From the NCBI RefSeq assembly GCF_050113635.1, contig NZ_JBNJLT010000003.1, positions 372,001 to 436,000 of the forward strand: 64,000 nt of DNA. The letters are read 5' to 3'. The notes under the pieces were generated by a model. That model was not told the DNA's origin and ran no database searches. It worked only from the letters and a program-made list of their open reading frames with translations. The position numbers were made by a program, and so were the translations under genes. Origin of the DNA: Marinimicrobium sp050113635. Its GTDB lineage: Bacteria > Pseudomonadota > Gammaproteobacteria > Pseudomonadales > Cellvibrionaceae. Of the stretch, positions 42,633 through 51,525 are shown in pieces; positions within the stretch are counted from its first letter, which is position 1, and the number at the start of each line of letters is the position of its first letter.

Positions 42633-43964
42633 ATGACCGATAACGCTATCAACGAACCTCTCTGCGGGCAGCGCAGCCGCTTCCAGCAAAAGCGCCGCCG
42701 CTTTCTGCAAAAAAGTCTGATCGCCTCCGGCGTTCTCGCCATCGGTCCTGGGTTGTGGGGTTGTACCACCCAGGGCTCTCCTCGCTCTGCCAAACCGCTC
42801 TCGCTGAAAAAGAAAGTCAGCAATATCCCTAATCTGGCCAATACGCTGCACGAGGTGGCTGTTGAGAATGACCCTGAAACCAGAATGTGGGTGCCTCGCG
42901 GTTTTAGCGTGCGCGAAGTCGCCCGCACCGGGCAGCGTCCATACGCGGCTTCGAACTATGTCTGGCACGCGCTGCCGGATGGGGGCGCGACATTTCCGAT
43001 GGATGATGGCGGTTGGGTCTATGTATCCAACTCCGAGGTCGATGTATGGCGCCAGGGTGGCGTCGGCGCTTTGCGGTTTAACGCGCAAGGTGAGTTAACG
43101 GGCAGCTATTCCATATGCACCGGGACCACCAATAACTGCGCGGGTGGTCCCACGCCTTGGGGAACCTGGCTGACCTGCGAAGAGATTGACGAAGGGCTGG
43201 TCTACGAATGTGATCCGACTGGACAGCACGCTGCCATTCCTGCTCCGGCGCTGGGGATGTTCAAGCATGAAGCGGCGGCGGTGGACCCCGTGCATCGTCA
43301 TATTTACCTGACGGAGGATACCAAGGACGGCAACTTTTATCGCTTCGTCCCCGAGTACTACCCGGAAGGCGGGCGAGCCGATTTGCGCAAAGGTCGTCTG
43401 GAGGTGGCTGTAGTATCCGGAAACAACCCATTGGACACTCGCGCGGTGCAATGGAAAACCGTACCTAACCCTGTCCCCCGTCTTGGAGGAGAAGATCCTC
43501 AGCGGCGCGAAGCACCCACACGCAAACAGGTTCCCGAGGCAGAAGTGTTCAATGGCGGTGAAGGCTGCTGGTATCACGAGGGCATCGTGTATTTCACCAC
43601 CAAAGGAGATAACCGTGTCTGGGCGCTGGACACCCACGCTGACACGTTGGACCTGATTTACGATAAGCAATCCCAACAGGCTTTTAATCCCGGCATCGAT
43701 GATGTCGATAACCTGGTGGTCTCCGCTGGCGGCGATGTGTTAGTCGCGGAAGACGGTTCGGAAATGCGCCTGGTGGTCGTTGGCGCTGATGTTACACCGT
43801 TTGAATTGGTCAATGTGATCGGGCAATGGGACTCCGAAATATGCGGTCCTGCCTTTAGTCCCGATGGCGAGCGTTTGTATTTCAGCTCCCAGAAAGGCTA
43901 CACGGGCGATCACACCGATGGCCGCATCTACGAGTTGCGCGGTCCATTTTTTGTCGATGCCTGA
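42633..43964 (+). CDS. PhoX-family (DUF839) phosphatase-like protein, Tat-exported
   Basis: A 443-residue beta-propeller protein of the PhoX/DUF839 family, whose characterised members are Ca/Fe-dependent alkaline phosphatases. The N-terminus has a Tat motif R-R-R-F-L-Q-K (21-27), a hydrophobic stretch and L-W-G-C44, which could also be lipidated. Family blocks are G-G-P-T-P-W-G-T-W-L-T-C-E-E, F-K-H-E-A-A-A-V-D, Y-L-T-E-D and F-N-G-G-E-G-C-W-Y. It is shorter than the about 570-residue Pseudomonas PhoX. It is first in a run of six plus-strand genes controlled by the Pho-box promoter, 30 bp before exbB. Confidence 0.88.
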   Translation: MTDNAINEPLCGQRSRFQQKRRRFLQKSLIASGVLAIGPGLWGCTTQGSPRSAKPLSLKKKVSNIPNLANTLHEVAVENDPETRMWVPRGFSVREVARTGQRPYAASNYVWHALPDGGATFPMDDGGWVYVSNSEVDVWRQGGVGALRFNAQGELTGSYSICTGTTNNCAGGPTPWGTWLTCEEIDEGLVYECDPTGQHAAIPAPALGMFKHEAAAVDPVHRHIYLTEDTKDGNFYRFVPEYYPEGGRADLRKGRLEVAVVSGNNPLDTRAVQWKTVPNPVPRLGGEDPQRREAPTRKQVPEAEVFNGGEGCWYHEGIVYFTTKGDNRVWALDTHADTLDLIYDKQSQQAFNPGIDDVDNLVVSAGGDVLVAEDGSEMRLVVVGADVTPFELVNVIGQWDSEICGPAFSPDGERLYFSSQKGYTGDHTDGRIYELRGPFFVDA

Positions 43965-43994
43965 GCATTTCGTTCGTGAAGTGAGGAGATTATT

Positions 43995-44723
43995 TTGAGT
44001 GATATCAATGTGCAATCGTTAATGGAACTGCTCGCGTTGGGCGGCCCGGTGGTGGCGGTTCTGATGTTGATGTCAGTGTATGGCCTGGCCATCGCCGGGC
44101 TGAAACTCTGGCAGTTCTACGCGGTTCGTCTGGGAGATCGGAAGTTTATCGAGCCCGCCCTTGACGCGTGGCGTAACGACGACCACACGACCGCGAGAAA
44201 AACGCTGGAAGGTAACGTCAACCCGATTGCCCAGGCGATGCTTCTGGTGGTGAAAGGCCACGAAGCCGGTATTGATGAGTCGCGTTTACGTGAGGAAGTC
44301 GCCCGTACTGCCGCGCGGGATATCAATGTGTTGCGCCGCCACTTTCGTCCTCTGGAGGTCATCGGAAATTTGGCACCGCTGCTGGGTTTGTTGGGTACCG
44401 TGATTGGAATGATTGCCGCCTTTAACCAACTGGAAGCCGCCGGTAGCCAGGTAGACCCGTCGGTGTTGTCCGGCGGTATCTGGGAAGCGTTACTAACCAC
44501 GGCTGTTGGCCTGGTGGTGGCCATTCCTGCAGTCGCCATTCTCAACTTTCTGGAGCGTAACGTCGAACGTTTGCACGAAGATATGCAGGATGCGTTGAGC
44601 CGATTGTTCACGTGTAGAGCGTTCCGCCCGCTGGCCCATAGTCCAACGTTGCGGTCGGAAAAACAACGCCCTCGCACCGAAAGAAACGGCGCAATCGAAG
44701 GAGCCATGGCTGGTGCAAATTGA
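43995..44723 (+). CDS. exbB: ExbB/TolQ/MotA-family proton channel protein
   Basis: A 242-residue inner-membrane protein with three transmembrane helices (about 14-36, 122-142 and 165-190). The family segment G-N-L-A-P-L-L-G-L-L-G-T-V-I-G-M-I marks TM2 and L-L-T-T-A-V-G-L-V-V-A-I-P lies in TM3. With ExbD it forms the proton channel that energises TonB. The start is TTG at 43995, supported by GAGGAG upstream; the next ATG (44022) would cut into the N-terminus. It overlaps exbD by 11 bp. Confidence 0.9.
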   Translation: MSDINVQSLMELLALGGPVVAVLMLMSVYGLAIAGLKLWQFYAVRLGDRKFIEPALDAWRNDDHTTARKTLEGNVNPIAQAMLLVVKGHEAGIDESRLREEVARTAARDINVLRRHFRPLEVIGNLAPLLGLLGTVIGMIAAFNQLEAAGSQVDPSVLSGGIWEALLTTAVGLVVAIPAVAILNFLERNVERLHEDMQDALSRLFTCRAFRPLAHSPTLRSEKQRPRTERNGAIEGAMAGAN

Positions 44724-45108
44724 TGTCGCTCCCCGCCGTAAGCGCAGTGTCAGTCTGACGCCGCTGATCGATGTGGTTTTTAACCTGTTGTTGTTTTTTA
44801 TGCTGGCGTCCAGCCTGGCCCGCTGGAGCGGACTGGAGCTGGCTACCGGCAGTGAAGCCGCCGCGCCCGACGATGTGCCTTCGGCCGATGTCTATCTACT
44901 GACCACGGGAGAAATGCGCTACCGGGGAGATACCTTGGCGTTGGCCGCGCTGGCCGAACAATTGCGCCGCGAACTGGAAGCGGGCGAGATCGCTTCGGTG
45001 ATTTTACGCGCGGAAGACGACGTGCGGCTGGAGGCCTTAGTTGAAAGCTTTGACCAGCTGGGCCACGCCGGAATACATACACTTGCGCTCGGTGAGCTGG
45101 CCGAGTAA
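44713..45108 (+). CDS. exbD: ExbD-family biopolymer transport protein (first copy)
   Basis: A 131-residue protein with one N-terminal transmembrane helix carrying L-T-P-L-I-D-V-V-F-N-L-L-L-F-F, where the aspartate is the conserved proton-carrying residue of ExbD. A periplasmic domain follows. The GTG start at 44713 lies inside the end of exbB, indicating coupling. The periplasmic half is short and acidic. Confidence 0.87.
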   Translation: MQIDVAPRRKRSVSLTPLIDVVFNLLLFFMLASSLARWSGLELATGSEAAAPDDVPSADVYLLTTGEMRYRGDTLALAALAEQLRRELEAGEIASVILRAEDDVRLEALVESFDQLGHAGIHTLALGELAE

Positions 45109-45127
45109 TGCTTAGCGTCACAATGTT

Positions 45128-45553
45128 ATGCCTTTTATGTTAACACCGCCTGACGATTTTTTACCGCCGCTGTCTCGTCGAACCAGTAACGCGGAAGACA
45201 ACGTGCTGCCCCTGATCAATGTGGTGTTTCTGTTGTTGATCTTCTTTATGGTCAGCGGCACGTTGATGCAGGAGCCCCCTTTTGAGCTATCGCCGCCGAG
45301 CACTCAGCACGCCGAGACGCAGGAGTCGCAAGCCGACTATCTCGCCATCGGTGCAGACGGGCGGTTGGCTTGGGCGGGGGAAAACATCGATAAAGACGAG
45401 CTGAGCGAGCGCCTGGCGCAACGCGCCAATCCGGATAGCCCGTTACACGTTCGCGCGGATCGAAAGCTGACGGCACGTGACCTTAACGACCTGCTGGCCG
45501 CCTTGCGTTCAGGCGAGGTCGCCCAGATTCAACTGTTGACGGAAAGCCGATGA
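45128..45553 (+). CDS. ExbD-family biopolymer transport protein (second copy)
   Basis: A 141-residue ExbD-type protein with V-L-P-L-I-N-V-V-F-L-L-L-I-F-F. The conserved membrane aspartate is replaced by asparagine (N at about residue 30). Its partner copy upstream keeps the aspartate, so this may be a structural, non-conducting subunit. It overlaps tonB by four bases (ATGA). Paired ExbDs are common in TonB systems of polysaccharide-degrading bacteria. Confidence 0.85.
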   Translation: MPFMLTPPDDFLPPLSRRTSNAEDNVLPLINVVFLLLIFFMVSGTLMQEPPFELSPPSTQHAETQESQADYLAIGADGRLAWAGENIDKDELSERLAQRANPDSPLHVRADRKLTARDLNDLLAALRSGEVAQIQLLTESR

Positions 45554-46302
45554 CTCTCCAGCCACAAACCCTCCACTGGGTGGTTGCGTTAACGGCGGCC
45601 GCTGCCGTGCATGTGATGGTGATGGTGCGCATGGGCGTTGAACCGCCCGTCACGCAGCGCGCGGAAGACCCCGGCGCCCACTCCATTACGATCGCGCTTG
45701 CTCCGCCCCCGAAACCCGCCGCTCCCGAGCCGGTGGCTGCACCCGAAGCTCAGTCAGAACCCCAGCCCGAACCTGAACGTGCGCCGGAGCCTGAGCCTTT
45801 GGAATCCCCGGTGAAAGCCCCGGAGCTGGAAGAAGAACCCGAACCTGAACCCGAGCCCGAACCCAAGGAAGCGCCTGAGCCGCAACCCGAGCCTCAACCA
45901 GAGCCGGAGGAGGTGGCGGATGCAGATACTGAATCACGGGACCGAGCCAGTGACGAAACGGCCCAACAAACCGCCGACCGAAAGCAGGCCGGGGCAACCG
46001 GTGGCATACAGGATGCGCCGCCGGATTATCGCACCGAGGTCAGCGCCTGGCTGGAACGGCACAAGGAGTACCCGATGAGCTCGCGGCGCAAAGCCGAGCA
46101 GGGCATGGCCATGGTGTCGTTCACCTTTGATCGCGAAGGCAACATTCTCGAATATACCTTATTACGGCCCACCGGCCACGCCAGCCTGGATGAAGCCGTG
46201 CAGGCGATGCTCGAACGGGCTGACCCGTTGCCTAAGATGCCGGAGCATCTGACTCAGGCGCGAATGACGTGGACGCTGCCGGTGTACTTCCGGCTCAACT
46301 GA
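45550..46302 (+). CDS. tonB: TonB-family energy transducer
   Basis: A 250-residue TonB with an N-terminal anchor (about 8-26) and a long Pro/Glu repeat region (about 50-130) able to span the periplasm. The C-terminal TonB domain (about 160-250) has Y-P-x-x-S-R-R-K-x-x-x-G, V-S-F-T-F-D-R-E-G and the ending L-P-V-Y-F-R-L-N. It transmits proton-motive force from ExbBD to outer-membrane receptors, most plausibly the receptor encoded divergently at 39445. The Pro-Glu repeats are coding, not a DNA repeat array. Confidence 0.92.
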   Translation: MTLQPQTLHWVVALTAAAAVHVMVMVRMGVEPPVTQRAEDPGAHSITIALAPPPKPAAPEPVAAPEAQSEPQPEPERAPEPEPLESPVKAPELEEEPEPEPEPEPKEAPEPQPEPQPEPEEVADADTESRDRASDETAQQTADRKQAGATGGIQDAPPDYRTEVSAWLERHKEYPMSSRRKAEQGMAMVSFTFDREGNILEYTLLRPTGHASLDEAVQAMLERADPLPKMPEHLTQARMTWTLPVYFRLN

Positions 46303-46341
46303 GCCGACGGTAGTTCTCCCCTTGTTGATACTTCCAATGCT

Positions 46342-48714
46342 GTGAGAATTCTTATGCCTGTATTCTTTAAAGCGCTTCAGCCCACTGATTCCGATTCGGG
46401 TTTATCGAAGCGGCGCACTCTTTATAGCGGGTTGTGGATTGCGGCGGCGATGCTCGTCGTCAATGGGTGCAGCACCGGGAATAGTGCATCGGGACATGAC
46501 GAAGCCGCCGAACAGGTTTCTGCGTTCCGCGTACGCACTGATTTTTCCGCTGCGCTCAACGCCGACAGTGGTTGGGCCGCAGAAACGAACCAGACGGCTC
46601 AGGTGTGGGCGGACGACCCTTTTCGGTTGCGTCTTGAAATCGAGCACAACGATGCCAAAAAGCCTCGTCAGTACACGTTGCAGGTACGTCGTAACGAAGG
46701 CGACTGGCAGCCGCTGCATGCCGAAAACTTCCCGCAGCCGGCCAAGGAGCTTGAGCTGAACTTTGAGCAGCGCCGAAAAGGAGCGCCCAGTGAATACTGG
46801 CAATGGGTCAGCGGTTCTGAAGAGGCAATGATCTGGGTCGGTGATGCCGAAGCCGGTGATGCCGAAGAAAGATACCTGCAACTGACAGCCGACGAAAGCC
46901 CGGCTCTTGCGCTCGCAACCTACCACACTCATTGGTTACCCGTAGAATTCGCCGCTGACGTTCGCCTGCCTAAAGGACAACAAGGAAGCGCTGGCCTGGT
47001 TTTTGACTACGAGGATGCGGGAAATTACCGGCGTGTAGACCTGGAAGCGGGCGCCGGTTTGCATTTGGTACAGGTAACCGATGGTGAACAGCAGGTGCTG
47101 GCTTCTCACCCGTTTGATGTCCCAACCGGTCAGTGGGCTGAGTTAAAAATCATTATGCGGGGGCAGGACATCACCGTTGAATACGCCGATGAAGCGCTGG
47201 TTTTCACCGAAACCATGAGCAACATCATTACCTCTCCCCGGGTGGGGGTGTTCGCCGAGCCCGGCAGTAGCCTCCAGCTACCGGCTATTGTTATTGAGGG
47301 GCTGCCCGGGTCACCCCGTATCAGCATTATCGAAGCGGACTCATTTGATCACGGCGAGAAAACCCATGATTTATTATCGGGTACTGATCGTCCCTACCAG
47401 GGCGGGGCGGGCATCAGCTTTGCCGAGCAAACGCCTATACAGTCAATGAGCCCGGGTCAGAGTGAGTGGGAGTTTCCCATAGTGATTCGCCGTTTCTCAG
47501 ATGGCGCCGCGTTGAATCAAACTGGAGATCGGTTTGAATTTCGCGTTGTGAACCAGTCTGGCGAAGTGCTGCCGTCCGTCACGCCCCTGTCCGTCAGCCT
47601 TGCTGTGCCCGAACAATTACTGGGCGGCACCTTTGTAGAGACACCCATGCGTATCGGTCCATGGCAAGCGTCCAGCGGAGATTTGTATTTCCTGATGGAG
47701 CCTGCTGAAACCGACAATAGGCTCATGACCGTCAAGTCCAGTGATGGGGGGCGTACCTGGGTGGAAATGGACGGTGCTAACCGCCCGGCTACGGGCGATC
47801 TGGAAGGATTTGCGTCGATGATGGCCGACGATGAAATCCACATGTTGCACCAGACATCCGATCACGTGTTCTATCATGTATTCCGCACGGCGGATCACTC
47901 CGGGCAGCCAGACACCTGGGCCATTCGGGATGAACGCCTAGCGTCACCCGAAGAGCCGCCCACTCAGGTGGCGGACATCGCGGTGCGTTCTGATGGCAGT
48001 GTCGTCGCGGTATATGGCGGTCCAGAAAAAATTCACTACCGCATTCGCTCTCCGGCGGGTAAATGGAGTGAAGAAACGGTGGTCGACCGTGATCGTGCCC
48101 CCAATCTGTCAGGTCCATCCATGGTTTTGGACGCTCAGGATGTCGTACATTTGACCTATACCGGGGATGATGGCAGCGCATGGTACCGACAACTTCGTCC
48201 GAATGGCGAATTGACCGAGCGTCAACCGTTTGCGTTCGGCCTGGGAGCCGGCAGTGAGGATATTGGCTCGATCCTGCCGCTGGTTTATCTGCCTGAATCA
48301 GACTCGGTCAGTGTGATTTATCGGCTTGCCAGCGGCCACTTATGGGAAAGACGTGTTGGACCCCAGGGTGAGTTCTCTGAACCGGTGCAGGTGACCGAGC
48401 GCACAGTCGCGCAGAACGCCGTGGACTCTGATCAGACCGGTGCCGATGCCATTGCTTATAAGGGCAGCGTTCAGGTGTTGTTTATCGACGCCGACACAGG
48501 TCATCTCTATTACACCTCGCGCGCGGCGGATGGAACATGGCACGACGCCGAACCCCAAGTGACCGATGCCAACGTGCAATGGGTGCGCGGCGCCGTGGTA
48601 AAAACGGCGCAGGGCAAGTCGGTTTACGGTTATGTATATGACGCTGGTGCCGACGGAGGCTCGGGCAAAAACCGCTACGGAGAAGTTCCGCTTTCGAGTA
48701 CCGCTGGGAATTGA
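46342..48714 (+). CDS. Large lipoprotein of unknown function with a concanavalin-like and a BNR/propeller-like region
   Basis: A 790-residue exported protein; V-N-G-C43 after a hydrophobic stretch is a plausible lipobox. Residues about 170-320 resemble a DUF1080/LamG-type jelly roll (A-G-L-V-F-D-Y-E-D-A-G-N-Y-R-R-V-D, then G-Q-W-A-E-L-K-I). Residues about 430-790 look like a sialidase-type propeller with S-S-D-G-G-R-T-W and repeated W/Y blades. The start is GTG at 46342 or ATG at 46354. It closes the PhoX-ExbBD-TonB operon, 39 bp after tonB, so it may help capture or cleave the substrate. Its end overlaps the convergent DUF4153 gene by 40 bp. Confidence 0.72.
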   Translation: MRILMPVFFKALQPTDSDSGLSKRRTLYSGLWIAAAMLVVNGCSTGNSASGHDEAAEQVSAFRVRTDFSAALNADSGWAAETNQTAQVWADDPFRLRLEIEHNDAKKPRQYTLQVRRNEGDWQPLHAENFPQPAKELELNFEQRRKGAPSEYWQWVSGSEEAMIWVGDAEAGDAEERYLQLTADESPALALATYHTHWLPVEFAADVRLPKGQQGSAGLVFDYEDAGNYRRVDLEAGAGLHLVQVTDGEQQVLASHPFDVPTGQWAELKIIMRGQDITVEYADEALVFTETMSNIITSPRVGVFAEPGSSLQLPAIVIEGLPGSPRISIIEADSFDHGEKTHDLLSGTDRPYQGGAGISFAEQTPIQSMSPGQSEWEFPIVIRRFSDGAALNQTGDRFEFRVVNQSGEVLPSVTPLSVSLAVPEQLLGGTFVETPMRIGPWQASSGDLYFLMEPAETDNRLMTVKSSDGGRTWVEMDGANRPATGDLEGFASMMADDEIHMLHQTSDHVFYHVFRTADHSGQPDTWAIRDERLASPEEPPTQVADIAVRSDGSVVAVYGGPEKIHYRIRSPAGKWSEETVVDRDRAPNLSGPSMVLDAQDVVHLTYTGDDGSAWYRQLRPNGELTERQPFAFGLGAGSEDIGSILPLVYLPESDSVSVIYRLASGHLWERRVGPQGEFSEPVQVTERTVAQNAVDSDQTGADAIAYKGSVQVLFIDADTGHLYYTSRAADGTWHDAEPQVTDANVQWVRGAVVKTAQGKSVYGYVYDAGADGGSGKNRYGEVPLSSTAGN

Positions 48715-50477
48715 GTGCGGATGTAGTCATCCGATAGCGATAGTTGGTAGGTGCAGTTTCCGTTGCGCCACATCAGGTGATCGCTGTCGGCCACGGCAAA
48801 GGGTTGGTCCAGCGCTACGTTTATCGGCGATTCACACAGCGACGGCCGTGCGGTGCCGATACGCTCCCACCGCTCGCCACGCTGGTGCCAGACCGGCCAG
48901 CTTCTCCAGTGTTGCCGAGCGGAGGTGATCGCGCGGTAGTGTTCCCCCTGAAAAGTGAAATCACCGAGCACACAATGGCGTAATCCATCCAGGCATTGTT
49001 GCGTGGTGTAATCGTCCGAGTCCAACGTGTCGAAAAAGGCGTCGCTGATCGTCGTGCCGGGCAGCAGCTCGAACTGCGTGCGGCGCCAGTCAGTGTCGTT
49101 CTGTTGCTCGGGGGGACGACGTTTCTCCCAGCGGGTTCGCGCTGCGAGAGCTTGTTCTATCCGGGTCTTCAGCTCAGGATGTTCGGCAACAAAAGCGTTG
49201 GACTCAAGGCGCTTCAGGGCGCGTGTTCCATAAGTGCTTAAGTGAAAACGCAGATAGTTTTCGTCGAAGGTCTCCGGCGTTGTAGTCCCATCCAGCAAGC
49301 GGGCGACCTGGTTGTTGGCCGAGAGCTTGTAGAAGTTTAAAAACGGGGTATGGACCAGAATCAGGGCCAGGGCCAGCACACCACCCAACAGTGTATTCCA
49401 CTGCCGAACCCGCACGATGGGAAGTGTTCGGTAGCGTAAAATCAGTACTGCGTAGCCGATGCTGAACAGGCCGATAAAGATCTCGACGAACAGCCCCCAG
49501 AGCCGACTGACCGTTAACCCATATTGTTCGATGCGCAGTCCCAGAGACCAGCCGGCGAGTATCACCGTCACGGGCAAGAGCACCAGTGTCAGCAACAGCA
49601 GCCGTCGCAGCCAGGGCAGTGCGGCGAATGGCTGTTCGTGCTCGGCTACGACGGCGTTGAAAAAATACAGAATGATGGTCGCCAGCCATAACATCAATGA
49701 GGCGGCAAAGCCGGTATCCCACAGCGGGGCAACCCCGGTGAACGGTAAAGCAGCGAGAAACAATACCAGGATAAACGCGGCCAGGGGTAGCAGGGCGCGG
49801 GTAAGAATCTCACACAGGCGACGCACGGTGGCGATGAGGTTTTCCCGGTCCCGAATCAGCCCCAGCCCCCAGCCGCCGACCAGGCCGGTAACCGGATAAA
49901 TAAATTCCGGCTCCTCAAATAAGTCGATAAAAAAGCCGATGCCGATAACGTTGAACAGTTCCGCCCAGAGAAACAGCAGCAACCAGAAAACCACAATAAA
50001 CAGCAACAGGAAGGCCTGAGTCAGTGCAATTCGCCAGGAATTATCCAACAGTGCTGGATAATCCAGCCGGTGGTGTTCGCGATGAGTGCGAAAGAAAAAA
50101 CCCAGAATAAACAGGGCGAGCAGCAGGCCGCATGCGAGGGACGCAATACCGCCGTGATGCTGGAGTGATTCGCTGCCTTCCGGTGAACTGAGCCAGCCAG
50201 CCTGCCATCCTAGCCAGAACAGTACGGTGGCCAGCCCTCCGGCGGCCACCGCATTGGCTCGATCCCGCCAATGAATCGCGCCGAAGTAGAGAAACAGAGG
50301 CACACCAATCGCTACGGTATAAAGGGCGTAGAGCCATTCGGGGGAGGAGGTCGGCCAGAGTCCGTGATTGAGGGTTTTATGCAGTGCCAGTAAGCACAAA
50401 GACTGCACCACGCCCAGTACCATCAATGCCAGGCGGTTTTCCCTTGAGAGACCATTGTTGTTCATATTGCTGCTCAT
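48675..50477 (-). CDS. DUF4153-family membrane protein
   Basis: A 600-residue protein with about ten to twelve transmembrane helices in the first 400 residues (for example L-L-L-F-I-V-V-F-W-L-L-L-F-L-W-A-E-L-F). A C-terminal soluble part of about 200 residues follows. DUF4153 proteins are widespread and uncharacterised. The last 40 bp overlap the end of the lipoprotein gene on the other strand. Confidence 0.8.
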   Translation of the reverse strand: MSSNMNNNGLSRENRLALMVLGVVQSLCLLALHKTLNHGLWPTSSPEWLYALYTVAIGVPLFLYFGAIHWRDRANAVAAGGLATVLFWLGWQAGWLSSPEGSESLQHHGGIASLACGLLLALFILGFFFRTHREHHRLDYPALLDNSWRIALTQAFLLLFIVVFWLLLFLWAELFNVIGIGFFIDLFEEPEFIYPVTGLVGGWGLGLIRDRENLIATVRRLCEILTRALLPLAAFILVLFLAALPFTGVAPLWDTGFAASLMLWLATIILYFFNAVVAEHEQPFAALPWLRRLLLLTLVLLPVTVILAGWSLGLRIEQYGLTVSRLWGLFVEIFIGLFSIGYAVLILRYRTLPIVRVRQWNTLLGGVLALALILVHTPFLNFYKLSANNQVARLLDGTTTPETFDENYLRFHLSTYGTRALKRLESNAFVAEHPELKTRIEQALAARTRWEKRRPPEQQNDTDWRRTQFELLPGTTISDAFFDTLDSDDYTTQQCLDGLRHCVLGDFTFQGEHYRAITSARQHWRSWPVWHQRGERWERIGTARPSLCESPINVALDQPFAVADSDHLMWRNGNCTYQLSLSDDYIRTQFPAVLESGTSP

Positions 50478-50651
50478 AATTCCATTCCACTTCCCATCGT
50501 TGTGTTAAGTTTCACCTTTATAGCCCTTGACTTTTAATCTTTTCCGATCAATAGTTTTTGTGATGTGGCAGGCAGGCTTTTCCGCTGGAACTATACAAAT
50601 GGATCGGGTCTCGAAGCAACGCCGGGCTTCACTGTCTTCACGGACCCGGAA

Positions 50652-50660
50652 TGCTATGAT
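50652..50660 (+). promoter_or_regulatory. Extended -10 promoter of the PH-domain gene
   Basis: TGCTATGAT fits the extended -10 pattern TGnTATAAT with one mismatch. It lies 40 bp before the GTG start; no good -35 is seen, as expected for this class. Confidence 0.5.
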
Positions 50661-50699
50661 GGTCATTCATTGGCGCCACACAACCATAAGGAGTCCACT

Positions 50700-51107
50700 G
50701 TGAGCGAACTCTACTCTGAACACCCGGTGATGTTTAAAAACAATCCCCTCGGTTTTATTGCGAGTGTCATCCTGATTCCCGTATTTGGCATCGGGCTGCT
50801 GATTTTGTTGTGGTGGTACATCCAGACGCGCAGCTCAAAACTGACGGTGACTGACCACGACATTCTGTTCGAGGAAGGGCTGCTCAGTAAGCAACGCTCG
50901 GAGTTTCGCATTGGCGGGATTCGCACGGTGCGAGTGTATCAGAGCTTTTTTGACCGGATGTTCGGGGTGGGCGCCATCAGCATCTACACGGCCGGGGATC
51001 AACCCGAGATTGTCGCCAAAGGGATGCCTGAGCCGAACCGGGTGCGAGAGTTGATCAAGGAACGCCAGAATGGCAGCCATGTGGGAGGAGCTGGCAATGC
51101 GCGGTGA
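50700..51107 (+). CDS. Bacterial PH-domain (DUF304/YdbS-like) membrane protein
   Basis: A 135-residue protein with a hydrophobic hairpin at about 20-42 and a bacterial PH domain after it: L-T-V-T-D-H-D-I-L-F-E-E-G-L-L-S-K-Q, R-I-G-G-I-R-T-V-R-V and G-A-I-S-I-Y-T-A-G-D. The GTG at 50700 has AAGGAG eight bp upstream; a longer frame from 50565 has no such site. The next gene starts inside its end. Confidence 0.82.
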   Translation: MSELYSEHPVMFKNNPLGFIASVILIPVFGIGLLILLWWYIQTRSSKLTVTDHDILFEEGLLSKQRSEFRIGGIRTVRVYQSFFDRMFGVGAISIYTAGDQPEIVAKGMPEPNRVRELIKERQNGSHVGGAGNAR

Positions 51108-51411
51108 TGAAGACCGGCGGGATAAAAACGAATCCCGCAAAATCGCCATCGTGTTGATCTCGCTGCTGGTTGTGGTGGGCATCGCCGCTCTGTTATTACT
51201 GCCTTCGTTGTCCGAGTTCGCCGCCGTTCATCTGGAGCCGGGGCTTGGGCTTAAAACCGCGGCCATCATCGCTTTCTTCGTGACGGTGGTGTTGTTTCTG
51301 GTGTTTGCCGTGGCCGCCGGGGACGGGCTGCTGGGTGAGCTGCAGTTCATGTTGCTGGGCTTCTTTGCCTTCTTCTTGATTTTCTGGCTGATGATCGCCT
51401 GGATTTTCTAG
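51097..51411 (+). CDS. Small membrane protein, unknown
   Basis: A 104-residue protein with a charged N-terminus (R-G-D-E-D-R-R-D-K-N-E) and three hydrophobic helices (about 15-35, 50-72 and 78-102). The ATG at 51097 has GGAGGAG six bp upstream and overlaps the PH-domain gene by 11 bp, so the two are coupled. Family not recognised. Confidence 0.7.
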   Translation: MRGDEDRRDKNESRKIAIVLISLLVVVGIAALLLLPSLSEFAAVHLEPGLGLKTAAIIAFFVTVVLFLVFAVAAGDGLLGELQFMLLGFFAFFLIFWLMIAWIF

Positions 51412-51525
51412 CGCGCTCCATCAGCTATCAGCGCTTCCTTCGGCTTTTATACCAACCTTCGGCTCCCGATCGAGATAGAAGGCTGGTATGCTGCGCCCTT
51501 TTTTTGGTGCGAGAGGGCTTTGCAC

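Noticed and set aside
45690..45920. GAACCC/GAGCCC repeats suggesting a CRISPR or tandem repeat array
   Set aside because: They are the codons of the Pro-Glu spacer of TonB, in frame, irregular and without spacers of constant length.
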